DNA from: a virus
Length of the DNA: 64,000 bases
IMG/VR virus record: IMGVR_UViG_3300031758_000017
Location: 1-64,000 of that record
Reading direction: 5' to 3' (one strand)
In this document: positions 55,400 to 63,358 of the stretch, one piece after another
How positions within the stretch are numbered: position 1 is the stretch's first letter
How the letters are laid out: each line of letters opens with the position of its first letter
The notes under the pieces: model-generated
Told to the model about the DNA's origin: nothing
Database searches by the model: none
Seen by the model: the letters and a program-made list of their open reading frames with translations, nothing else
Position numbers and translations under genes: made by a program

Positions 55400-55705
55400 A
55401 TGGAATTAGTAACAGTTGAAAAACTAAATGAAATGAAACAAAACGGTGAGAAAGTTCTTGCCGACTTTTACGCTGAATGGTGTGGACCATGTAAAATGTT
55501 ATTACCAAAATTAGATTTACTACAACACGAATACCCTGATGTTAAATTCGTCAAGGTTAATGTTGATTCTGAAATGTCAGGTTCTCAAGAATATGGGGTA
55601 CGTTCAGTACCAACGGTAATGATATTTAATGGTAATAACGAAGTATCAAGAACATCAGGTGTTAGACCCGATTCTTTTTACAAAGAAATATTAAACACTT
55701 TATAA
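55400..55705 (+). CDS. Thioredoxin (101 aa)
   Basis: Full-length thioredoxin fold: VLADFYAEWCGPCKML with redox pair C28/C31 in W27-C-G-P-C31, then VKFVKVNVDSE, and the cis-Pro loop VRSVPTVMIF. It would reduce protein disulphides or supply ribonucleotide reductase. No ribonucleotide reductase is in the window. It is one base before a second redoxin gene. Preceded by an A-rich leader without a Shine-Dalgarno sequence. Confidence 0.93.
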   Translation: MELVTVEKLNEMKQNGEKVLADFYAEWCGPCKMLLPKLDLLQHEYPDVKFVKVNVDSEMSGSQEYGVRSVPTVMIFNGNNEVSRTSGVRPDSFYKEILNTL

Positions 55706-55706
55706 T

Positions 55707-56000
55707 ATGGCGAATGAATTACTTCTATTTACACTTGAGGGTTGTGGAGGTTGTAAAAGATTAAAAGAGAGACTCCAAAAAGAATCATTACCTTACCGAG
55801 AAGTTGAAGTTGGTAAGAATAAAGAGATTTGGAATAAAGTAATTGAACAAACGGGTAATGAATATTTACCCGCCTTTTACATTAAAAAAGACGACACTGG
55901 TAAAGGACCCTTTTTTTGTCCCGAAAAAGATTTTAATGGGGACGACGAGGCGTTAGCAATTATATTAAAATACATTGAAAAAAAAGAAGGGGGTCAATAA
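55707..56000 (+). CDS. Glutaredoxin-like protein (97 aa)
   Basis: LLLFTLEGCGGCKRLKERL places the redox pair C13-G-G-C16 at the end of the first strand. LPYREVEVGKNKE and NEYLPAFYI (cis-Pro loop) follow as in glutaredoxins. The CGGC site is not the usual CPYC, so specificity may differ. The stop codon lies in the loop of a terminator hairpin. Tandem with thioredoxin. Confidence 0.82.
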   Translation: MANELLLFTLEGCGGCKRLKERLQKESLPYREVEVGKNKEIWNKVIEQTGNEYLPAFYIKKDDTGKGPFFCPEKDFNGDDEALAIILKYIEKKEGGQ

Positions 56001-56013
56001 CCCCCTTTTTTAT
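55987..56013. terminator. Bidirectional terminator between convergent operons
   Basis: AAGGGGGT and ACCCCCTT form an 8-bp stem with a five-base loop. T runs follow on the plus strand (TTTTTT from 56006) and on the minus strand (the A-rich GAAAAAAAAGAAGG region). It contains the redoxin TAA and touches the stop of the minus-strand epimerase gene. Confidence 0.88.
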
Positions 56014-57071
56014 TTAACTAAACTATTAATCCATTTATAGGTTTTTTCCATTCCATAGAACAGAGGTTCACTAACAACCCAACCTATTTTTTCGTGGTAT
56101 AATTTATTGTCTGAATTTCTTCCCCTCACACCAACAGGACATTTATATCCATACTTCTGTTTAAATTCTTCCCCACCAATATTTCTGATATAAATTTCTT
56201 TACCTGAAATATCTATAGCCATTTGAGCCAAATCATTAATTGTTACTTTCTCTTCAGAACCAATGTTTACAGGACCCAAAAAAGAGTCTTGTCTCATTAG
56301 TCTTAAAACCGCTTCAACACATTCATCCACATATAAGAATGAACGAGTCTGTTGACCATCACCCCAAACTTCAATTTCTCCACCGTCTAACATTTCGGCA
56401 ACTTTTCTACACATAGCTGCTGGTGCTTTTTCTTTACCACCTTTCCACGTACCATATGGACCAAATATGTTATGAAATCTAGCAATTCGAACATCCAAAC
56501 CGTGATTTCTGTGAAAAGCCAAGTACAACCTTTCCGAAAAAAGTTTTTCCCAACCATATTCTGAATCAGGATTCGCGGGATATGCTGATGATTCTTCACA
56601 ATTTGGGTTGTTAGGGTCTAATTGATTGTGTTCAGGATACATACATGCCGATGATGAATAAAAAATCTTCTTAACTTTTGTCTTCACTGATTCATTTACA
56701 ACATTTAAATTTATCATTGCAGAATTGTGCATAACATTCGCGTCATTTTCACCAGTGAAGATGTAACCAGCACCACCCATATCGGCAGCTAATTGATAAA
56801 CCTCATCAAATGGGACCTCAGTTGAATATGGTTGTTTGTAATAATTAAACGGTAATATCGTACCATTTAATTCTTCTAATCTCATTACTGATGATACGTT
56901 TTTTGGGTCCGTAAGGTCATATATTAAGAATTCGTCACAAAAGTCTTTCTCATCAAAATATTCGTGTCTTTTTATATCAACTACTCTTACGTAGTTTCCT
57001 TCATTTTTTAATCTTTTTGCTAGGTGACCACCAATAAATCCGCCACCACCCAATACTAATACTCGTTTCAT
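56010..57071 (-). CDS. GDP-mannose 3,5-epimerase-like SDR (353 aa)
   Basis: Rossmann start VLVLGGGGFIGGHL (about 4-17). Catalytic set is SSSACMYPE plus Y-G-W-E-K (Y-x-x-x-K). Segments AADMGGAGYIF, RFHNIFGPYGTWKGG, EKAPAAMCRK and GVRGRNSDN are the words I know from GDP-mannose 3,5-epimerases (the plant GME type), which convert GDP-D-mannose to GDP-L-galactose or GDP-L-gulose. Length fits (about 350-377). It ends the glycan operon and overlaps the upstream FkbM gene by four bases. Confidence 0.86.
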   Translation of the reverse strand: MKRVLVLGGGGFIGGHLAKRLKNEGNYVRVVDIKRHEYFDEKDFCDEFLIYDLTDPKNVSSVMRLEELNGTILPFNYYKQPYSTEVPFDEVYQLAADMGGAGYIFTGENDANVMHNSAMINLNVVNESVKTKVKKIFYSSSACMYPEHNQLDPNNPNCEESSAYPANPDSEYGWEKLFSERLYLAFHRNHGLDVRIARFHNIFGPYGTWKGGKEKAPAAMCRKVAEMLDGGEIEVWGDGQQTRSFLYVDECVEAVLRLMRQDSFLGPVNIGSEEKVTINDLAQMAIDISGKEIYIRNIGGEEFKQKYGYKCPVGVRGRNSDNKLYHEKIGWVVSEPLFYGMEKTYKWINSLVK

Positions 57072-57685
57072 TTTATTTTTTTAAAAAATCCCTCACCAAA
57101 ATTATTACCCCACCAAAATTGTTCAACACAGGTAAACCCATGATGTGTCATCCAATTGTTTATTTCATCAAAGTGTGGACAACCTTTATATAATTCGGCT
57201 CTGTTTATTTCTACAATAACGTAGTCAATGTTGATTAATGTATTCACGGAACCTTTGAGAACCTCTAATTCAAAACCTTGAACATCGATATTCATCATGT
57301 TGTATTTTGAAAAATCGTAATTTAAATCATCCAATCTATCCATTTCAACTTCTTCTACAGAATCAAAAACGATATGAGGAAATTGAACAGAATGTAATTT
57401 CGGTTCTAATATTGAGGATGACATACCTTTATTAAAGGATTCTACAAACATAGAAACTTTTCTCTTTTCATTACCTAACGCCAGTTTAACTAAAATTGCG
57501 TCATCATCTATTTTTTCTTTTAAGGTCTCAAAATTAGACGATAGAGGTTCAAAGTATATTCTGTTTGAAATACCCAATTCCTTATAAACTTCATCTTCTT
57601 GACCAAAATGTGCACCAACGTGAATCACACCATGGATATTAACATTATGATTAATCATAAATGTCTTTAGCTCTATATTATTCAT
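57068..57685 (-). CDS. FkbM-type methyltransferase (205 aa)
   Basis: SAM-binding GVIHVGAHFGQE (about 19-30), YFEPLSSNFE, ALGNEKRKV, then MNIDVQGFELEVLKGS and VIVEINRAELYKG: the usual order of FkbM methyltransferases. These often O-methylate sugars in surface glycans, and here the gene lies in a glycan cluster. Four-base overlaps link it to both neighbours. Confidence 0.85.
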   Translation of the reverse strand: MNNIELKTFMINHNVNIHGVIHVGAHFGQEDEVYKELGISNRIYFEPLSSNFETLKEKIDDDAILVKLALGNEKRKVSMFVESFNKGMSSSILEPKLHSVQFPHIVFDSVEEVEMDRLDDLNYDFSKYNMMNIDVQGFELEVLKGSVNTLINIDYVIVEINRAELYKGCPHFDEINNWMTHHGFTCVEQFWWGNNFGEGFFKKIK

Positions 57686-58449
57686 TCTCTATCCTCTTTA
57701 TATTTGTCTTTATTATACAATAAATCCCTGTGTTTTTCAAGTATTTTTGCTGCGTTTACGTAAACTAAATTATTATGTAATGATTGATTTTTTTGTCTAG
57801 TGGTCCCCCATCCAGGTTCGGAAATATAATCTATCGTATATAAACCTGACACTTTTCCGAGTTCTTTGAATGCTCTCATGGACATATCCATATCATCATA
57901 ATTTTGGGGTGAAAAATATTCGTCTAAAAAATTTAATTTGACCACGTCATTATAGTTGTACATTAGTGGACCTCTGTTACCATATTCTCTAGCATAAAAA
58001 ATATCTCTTGATGAGTTATCTTTATGTGCAATATCGATGTAATTTATTTGTTTTGTTTGTTCATTATAGATGTTATTGTGAGCAACAAAAGATGTTACAG
58101 CGAACACATCACTATATTTTATGAACGGTTCCAACATCCTCTTATCAAAATCTTTTTCTGTGACAACCATATCATCTTGGATTAAGACCACATAATCATT
58201 TATAACAGACTTTAGACCAATATTATTTGCTTTGGTTTCAAAAACATTGTCGGCATACAGGTAATCAATTTTTTTATTACTAACTCTCTTTAAATTGTCA
58301 CGAACAATACCTTCACTATTATCTGTACAACCATCAAAAACTATTACAATCTGGTCATTCAGTTCTGATAAATTATTTACCAAGTTACTCACCACTTGGT
58401 TCATTAAGAATTCCTTGTTGTGAATTGTCAATACTACTGATGTTTTCAT
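57682..58449 (-). CDS. Family-2-type glycosyltransferase (255 aa)
   Basis: Start ATG at 58449 overlaps the upstream stop as ATGA; an upstream ATG at 58479 is less likely. GT-A pattern: SVVLTIHNKEFLMNQVV (about 4-20), IVIVFDGCTDNSEGI (about 34-48), KANNIGLKS and the DxD-type VLIQDDMVV with D92/D93. Product is probably a sugar transferase using a nucleotide sugar. Substrate unknown. Confidence 0.83.
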   Translation of the reverse strand: MKTSVVLTIHNKEFLMNQVVSNLVNNLSELNDQIVIVFDGCTDNSEGIVRDNLKRVSNKKIDYLYADNVFETKANNIGLKSVINDYVVLIQDDMVVTEKDFDKRMLEPFIKYSDVFAVTSFVAHNNIYNEQTKQINYIDIAHKDNSSRDIFYAREYGNRGPLMYNYNDVVKLNFLDEYFSPQNYDDMDMSMRAFKELGKVSGLYTIDYISEPGWGTTRQKNQSLHNNLVYVNAAKILEKHRDLLYNKDKYKEDRE

Positions 58450-59207
58450 TTTAAAAGATATTTTGATAATTCTATACAATCACCTTTTCTATCAAACAGG
58501 TGGTCAACATAATTATACGTTTCAATCACGTTATAATTTTCTTTGTGAAAAATCCAATTATTTGCCGTTTGCTCACAACAATGATAAATCTTCGAGTCTG
58601 TATCAGTCACATCTGAAATGTCTACCGATATCATATCTTCCATAATTTTTTTTGCTTGGTGAATATTGTAATCCGCGGGCAACCCAAAAATACCTAAATT
58701 ATAAATTTTAAAATCTAAATCATTTGTAACCTGTTTACATATTTTTATTTCACCCCATCTCGGGTCACCATTCCTAACGATTCTTTCATACTTCCAAACC
58801 ATAATAGAATTATCATCAATTTGTGGTAATTCCGAATGAAAAAATAAATCATTATCGATTTTTACAGTGTACTCAGTTTCTGATTTTGCATAATTAATAA
58901 AATCATTTAAAACTGTAAAACTATAATTAAGACTTTCATTGTATTTGGTAAGTTGTTCCGTGTAATCAATATAAATAATTCTGTCTTGGTCAATGTTATA
59001 CTTGTTCATTTTTTCTTTCATACCCTCAACATCATCAGTATAAAGATGTAAAATACTTTTTCTATTCTTATCAATAAATGAAGCATAAGATGCTGATGAA
59101 TAATCAGATATAAACTCTTTATTTTTGTAGACATCAAACGCCCATTTCCGACCGATTTGGGACATTTTATTTAAGTCATAATTATAATTTAATGCAATAA
59201 ATTTCAT
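58446..59207 (-). CDS. Glycosyltransferase-like protein with DxD motif (253 aa)
   Basis: Alpha/beta protein with KIDND at about 116-120 (D118-x-D120), preceded by a helix NDFINYAKSETEYTV as in GT-A enzymes where DxD follows the fourth strand. IFGLPADYNIHQAKKI and HCCEQTANNWIF occur later. No family could be named. ATGA overlap with the downstream gene; four-base overlap upstream. Confidence 0.65.
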   Translation of the reverse strand: MKFIALNYNYDLNKMSQIGRKWAFDVYKNKEFISDYSSASYASFIDKNRKSILHLYTDDVEGMKEKMNKYNIDQDRIIYIDYTEQLTKYNESLNYSFTVLNDFINYAKSETEYTVKIDNDLFFHSELPQIDDNSIMVWKYERIVRNGDPRWGEIKICKQVTNDLDFKIYNLGIFGLPADYNIHQAKKIMEDMISVDISDVTDTDSKIYHCCEQTANNWIFHKENYNVIETYNYVDHLFDRKGDCIELSKYLLK

Positions 59208-59878
59208 GGTATATATACGTTGTATTTTATTCTATAATCGAGACAATAATCAAATTTTAAATTATGTTTCACAACCAAGTTAGTTAATATACTTTGGTCA
59301 TTTCTATGGAATTGCCAATTTGGAAAATTCTCACCAATTTGATTTGGTTCATTGTCAACTATCTGTTTAATACTACAATACTTAAAATAATCGTGAACAA
59401 ATTCCATCATTTGTTTGGTTTTTTTAATGATGATAAATCCTGCTTCCATCTGTGGTGTTTCATGAAACTTTTCTTCATCACAATCCATCAAGATAAAACA
59501 GTCTCTTTTTGTACATATTTTTTGAGGCCAACGATTTCCATTCCAATTTGTAAAATAATAATCATTATCTTTCAAATAATTTGCAATCGTATTATAATCA
59601 ACATCAACTAAATCACCGGCATCGGTATAAATTAATGCATCCCCATCTTCTAATTCATTCAAAATATCTAAAATAATTTTTGGTTTCCACAACCAAAATC
59701 CATCACCCGTTTCACAATCTAATATTTCTTTATGGTTTTCATAAAAAATACCTTTCTTAACATCTTCAGATTTAAATCCTCGGATATCATTGAAACCACG
59801 TGAATTATAATATCCGATTAATTTTTGAACGGTGTTACTAAATTTATTGTTGGTGTAAAAAGATAGAACAATTTTCAT
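59204..59878 (-). CDS. Glycosyltransferase-like protein, GFWLWKP/DAGD type (224 aa)
   Basis: GDGFWLWKPKIIL (about 58-70) and YTDAGDLVD (D86-A-G-D89) are the paired words I associate with a family of capsule/LPS glycosyltransferase-like proteins. An aromatic acceptor-loop segment (QMEAGFIIIKKT) follows. Likely a sugar transferase acting on a surface or virion glycan. Four-base overlap with the downstream gene. Confidence 0.72.
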   Translation of the reverse strand: MKIVLSFYTNNKFSNTVQKLIGYYNSRGFNDIRGFKSEDVKKGIFYENHKEILDCETGDGFWLWKPKIILDILNELEDGDALIYTDAGDLVDVDYNTIANYLKDNDYYFTNWNGNRWPQKICTKRDCFILMDCDEEKFHETPQMEAGFIIIKKTKQMMEFVHDYFKYCSIKQIVDNEPNQIGENFPNWQFHRNDQSILTNLVVKHNLKFDYCLDYRIKYNVYIP

Positions 59879-59880
59879 TA

Positions 59881-60582
59881 TTAATGTATCCCCCGAACAT
59901 TTACGTTTATTTCATATTCATTTATTAATGGAGAGAGTTCATTAGGGTATTCAGATAAATTCCATTTACCTCTAACTAAAGCCGTTGCTATATATGGATA
60001 AACAGAACTATCAAAATGATTCAACCCCCTTTTGTTTTCACCATCGTAATGATATAAACCTTTGATGTTGTTTTCTATCATAAAATTTCTATATGTTTCA
60101 TTCTCTAACCACATATTATTTTTGGTACCTTTCATGATTTTAATGTAATCATCTTTTTTCCAAATAGTTGGTTGCATAGAAAATATATCTTTATTGTCGG
60201 ATTCTATTTCATATAAGGTCTCATAAATTTTTTTATCTTTAACAGACCCCGATTTTAACAATCTAATGAACGAATATTCTTGGTTATCATGTAAAAAATC
60301 GAGGTAATTAAAAATTTTATCATGACTGACATTGTTATAAAGAATAAAGTCTTCTTGTAAGTATATAAAATAGTCATATGGTATTGAAGATAAACACTTT
60401 AACCATGATTCATAATAAGGTTCTTGATTTTCATATAAAAAACAAATTTGCTCGGGTATCATTACATCTGTAATAAAATACATCGGTAAGTTTGTGTACT
60501 TTTTTTGTTCTAACAAGAACATATCCAAAATATCTGAACATTTTGAATTTGTATAAGTAACGTAACAAATTTTATTATCCAT
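59881..60582 (-). CDS. Glycosyltransferase-like protein (233 aa)
   Basis: ICYVTYTNSKCSDILDMFL start and IPYDYFIYLQEDFILYNN (about 68-85) suggest a GT-A-type fold with E-D in place of DxD. The remainder carries an SMQPTIWKKDDYI acceptor-loop-like part. The call rests on this pattern and the surrounding genes. Its 5' end overlaps the upstream FkbM gene by eight bases. Confidence 0.6.
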   Translation of the reverse strand: MDNKICYVTYTNSKCSDILDMFLLEQKKYTNLPMYFITDVMIPEQICFLYENQEPYYESWLKCLSSIPYDYFIYLQEDFILYNNVSHDKIFNYLDFLHDNQEYSFIRLLKSGSVKDKKIYETLYEIESDNKDIFSMQPTIWKKDDYIKIMKGTKNNMWLENETYRNFMIENNIKGLYHYDGENKRGLNHFDSSVYPYIATALVRGKWNLSEYPNELSPLINEYEINVNVRGIH

Positions 60583-61309
60583 AAGGTGTTAAATTTTTGT
60601 TGATATAAACCACATCCATTTCTGTGTTTGAAGATTCTGGCGACTCGTCTATTGGTATAAACCTATTTAGTTTTTCATCTAGTTCAGATTTACTTGTAGA
60701 ACCACGATATAATTCCTGTAACCCTACTTCGGTGGTTATTATTTTTACATCATTTAAATATTCTTTTAGAGAGTCTAATACGATATTTTCTGCACCTTGA
60801 ACATCCATCCAAATCAAATCAACACTTTTAATATCATTTTCTTTTAACCAATCACTAAGAACAATACAGTCAACCTCAGTTTCCTTTTGGGCCCACTGAG
60901 ATGAACGCCAGTGGTTTGTTGTCTGTAATAAAGAACTGGCACCCACATTTCCATTATAAACTTCGTAAAATTTAGTTTTACCGTTGTAATTGTTTATTGC
61001 GTATTGGTAAACTTTTATGTTATTAATTTTCTCAACGTTCTTAACTGTAAATTCGTAGTTTTCTTTTACTGGTTCAAACGCATATATTTTAGCATGTGGA
61101 AACCATCTATTTAACTCTAAACTTTGGCAACCATCTCTTGACCCAATATCTAATATTGTGTTGACATCATTAAAGTCAATTTTATCTTTTATAACATTAA
61201 TCATTTTTGTTGTCCATAATGGACATCTACCATTCAAATCGGTAAAGGCACCCCTATTTAATTCATCTTGAGTAAATGCGTCGTCAATAAATTTTGAATT
61301 ATCTATCAT
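60575..61309 (-). CDS. FkbM-type methyltransferase (244 aa)
   Basis: SAM-binding TILDIGSRDGCQS (about 51-63), IYAFEPVKENYEF, YQYAINNYNGKTKFYE, GASSLLQT, then LIWMDVQGAENIVL and ITTEVGLQELYRG. The order is that of FkbM methyltransferases. A second such enzyme lies at 57068; the two differ in sequence, so they probably modify different sugar positions. Confidence 0.87.
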   Translation of the reverse strand: MIDNSKFIDDAFTQDELNRGAFTDLNGRCPLWTTKMINVIKDKIDFNDVNTILDIGSRDGCQSLELNRWFPHAKIYAFEPVKENYEFTVKNVEKINNIKVYQYAINNYNGKTKFYEVYNGNVGASSLLQTTNHWRSSQWAQKETEVDCIVLSDWLKENDIKSVDLIWMDVQGAENIVLDSLKEYLNDVKIITTEVGLQELYRGSTSKSELDEKLNRFIPIDESPESSNTEMDVVYINKNLTPYG

Positions 61310-61320
61310 TTTTATAATTT

Positions 61321-61911
61321 TTAAATCACCACCATACTATAACATGGTGCGTCTTTATATGTGGACAAATTAATATTTCGTTTTAACCAAAAAATTTCAT
61401 TATCATTACTTAATTCGCCACCCATAAAGTTTATATTTTTATAGTTAAGTGATATTATATTTTCCGTGATTATTTTTTCCGAATACTCATCGTGTATGGT
61501 AGATACATTCCAAATATCAAACACCGTATCTATTTCACCCTCCACAAAATAATCAACAAAATATTTTCCTTCATTATGCCAAGTCAAAAAATTTACACAC
61601 TCTTTTTTAAATGTGGAAACTAATCTATTTGCATTAGATGGTAGTAAATCACTTCTCCATTTAAGGACTCTGTTGTAACCTATTTCTTTGGCTTTCATTA
61701 TTCCATTCAAAGTTGATATTTTTTGTAGTGCTATATTTTGTACACCCCTATCGTGTGGAATACTGTTGAATAAGACAACATCATTAGTATCGTATTTTGA
61801 TTCTTCACCTTGCCATGTTGACCAAATCAAATCATAACCAGTCCAAGCGTTTTTTAATTCTTTAACGTAGTCTGAAGGTCCTTGTACTATGACACAAAAA
61901 TCATTATTCAT
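61321..61911 (-). CDS. WavE-like LPS-synthesis glycosyltransferase (196 aa)
   Basis: VIVQGPSDYVKEL, YDLIWSTWQGEE, DVVLFNSIPHDRGVQNIALQK, STLNGIMKAKEIGYNRVLKWRSDLL and IFWLKRNIN are, in order, the conserved words of the WavE family known from lipopolysaccharide core synthesis. Shorter than full-length members (about 290-320), so a C-terminal part is absent or diverged. Ten bases separate it from the downstream FkbM gene. Confidence 0.78.
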   Translation of the reverse strand: MNNDFCVIVQGPSDYVKELKNAWTGYDLIWSTWQGEESKYDTNDVVLFNSIPHDRGVQNIALQKISTLNGIMKAKEIGYNRVLKWRSDLLPSNANRLVSTFKKECVNFLTWHNEGKYFVDYFVEGEIDTVFDIWNVSTIHDEYSEKIITENIISLNYKNINFMGGELSNDNEIFWLKRNINLSTYKDAPCYSMVVI

Positions 61912-61917
61912 ACTGAA

Positions 61918-62637
61918 TTAAAATTTTGATATGTGATTATGATATTGTGACCCTTCATACATGTATGGTCTAGTTATTTTATTATGTATGAATACATCTA
62001 ATGCGGAACCAAAATCAATATAAGTGTTATTACTATTATTTGTAAACATATGTTTTATGATAACAGCAGATGTTGGTCCACAACATACGATAAATAAAGT
62101 ATCTTTATATTTTGAAGAAACATTGTATATTTTTTCTAAAAACGAATCTCTATGTTCTTCCCAATAGTTTACACAATCATTAGGGAACGGTACAAATTCT
62201 GATACACTAAATGGTATGTTTTTTAAATCACAATTTTCATTACAAATTAAAACAACATCTCGATTTATATTTCTTATTCTTGATATATTTTCTTTGTAAT
62301 TTGCGTTAATCCATAGGTTAGCAAATGTAATGTTTGATTTATTTTGTATTCTATCATATAAAAAATTATAGTCTCTAATACTATCAGTTTTGGAGGATAT
62401 TGCAAAATAAAAATTTGGGTCGTTCAACCCTATACATTCATTTAAATCCACACCTAATTTGGTTTGTCCCCCACTCGAAAACCATTTATCGTTTTGATAC
62501 GCTTGTGTATTCTTTTCTATCGGTGAATTATTCATTAACATCACTTCACCATCGGCATATCTAACAAAAGAAAAGTTAGTTCGACTATCTATCTTTTCCC
62601 AAAACGAATTAAAATCTTCAATATACTTTTCAATCAT
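61918..62637 (-). CDS. GT-D type (DUF1792-like) glycosyltransferase (239 aa)
   Basis: FSFVRYADGEVMLM (R26, D29-G-E31) matches the S-x-x-R-x-G/A-D-G-E signature of the GT-D glucosyltransferase fold first described in streptococcal serine-rich-repeat protein glycosylation (the DUF1792 domain of DGT1). LFIVCCGPTSAVIIKHMF and YIDFGSALDVF also fit the family (G-x-x-A ... D-x-G). The link to adhesin glycosylation is of interest given the Thr-rich virion proteins here. Overlaps the upstream gene by eight bases. Confidence 0.76.
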   Translation of the reverse strand: MIEKYIEDFNSFWEKIDSRTNFSFVRYADGEVMLMNNSPIEKNTQAYQNDKWFSSGGQTKLGVDLNECIGLNDPNFYFAISSKTDSIRDYNFLYDRIQNKSNITFANLWINANYKENISRIRNINRDVVLICNENCDLKNIPFSVSEFVPFPNDCVNYWEEHRDSFLEKIYNVSSKYKDTLFIVCCGPTSAVIIKHMFTNNSNNTYIDFGSALDVFIHNKITRPYMYEGSQYHNHISKF

Positions 62638-63358
62638 TTAATATTGTCTTAAATCCTTTATTTACATACCCACGGTAAACTTCACCCATTAAATTCATAT
62701 TTGAATGATTTACGGAAATTGCGTTGGAATCAGTTCCATGTTCCCATGCATATTCTGGTATACTACCCCACATTTCTCTATTTTCTTTAGGATGGGGAGG
62801 AACGTAAGTTCCGATATTTGCGTATTTCTGTAATGTATATGAAAAGTGCATATCCTCACCAACTAATTTACTCTGATTGATTTCAGGTAATTCTCTCCAA
62901 AATATCGATAACCATTCTCTTTTAAAGAACCACGAGTGACCAACAATGTCGACCTTTTCAATTTCTTCGTTAGGTTGGTCCCAACCGACTCTTGTTGCTG
63001 GCCAATAAGAGTTTTTTGTGTGAAATTTTACACCGATAGTTCCTAATAAACCTTCTTGAATTTTCATGGTGTTTAGACAGTTTTCTAACCATAGTTTACC
63101 CGGTATTGTGTCATCATCAAAAACACAAATATATTCTGTGTTGGCATTTAAAGCAAATGCAAATCTTGCCCACACACCTAAATTACTATTACAAGATGCG
63201 TGAATTAAATCTTTGGTTAGTCCCTCATCAAATTGAGAACCAGAATTTTGCCAAAATAAAATTGATTCGGGTTGGACACTTTGATTTCTAATTGATTCCA
63301 ATTGTTTTTGGAGAACATGTGGTCTTTTATACCCATTTAATATTACCGTTATACTCAT
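62630..63358 (-). CDS. Family-2 glycosyltransferase (242 aa)
   Basis: GT-A pattern: SITVILNGYKRPHVLQKQL (2-20), ESIRNQSVQPESILFWQNSG, NSNLGVWARFAFAL and the DxD segment YICVFDDDTIPGKLW with D81-D-D83. The remainder includes a WFFKREWL segment and a conserved-looking GEDMHFSYTL acceptor/catalytic loop (E-D-M-x-F). Likely transfers a sugar from a nucleotide donor to a growing glycan. Four-base overlap with the upstream epimerase gene. Confidence 0.85.
   Translation of the reverse strand: MSITVILNGYKRPHVLQKQLESIRNQSVQPESILFWQNSGSQFDEGLTKDLIHASCNSNLGVWARFAFALNANTEYICVFDDDTIPGKLWLENCLNTMKIQEGLLGTIGVKFHTKNSYWPATRVGWDQPNEEIEKVDIVGHSWFFKREWLSIFWRELPEINQSKLVGEDMHFSYTLQKYANIGTYVPPHPKENREMWGSIPEYAWEHGTDSNAISVNHSNMNLMGEVYRGYVNKGFKTILND

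Noticed and set aside
58450-58479. Longer start for the family-2 glycosyltransferase
   Set aside because: The ATG at 58449 forms an ATGA overlap with the upstream stop and places the first beta strand at the N-terminus as is usual.
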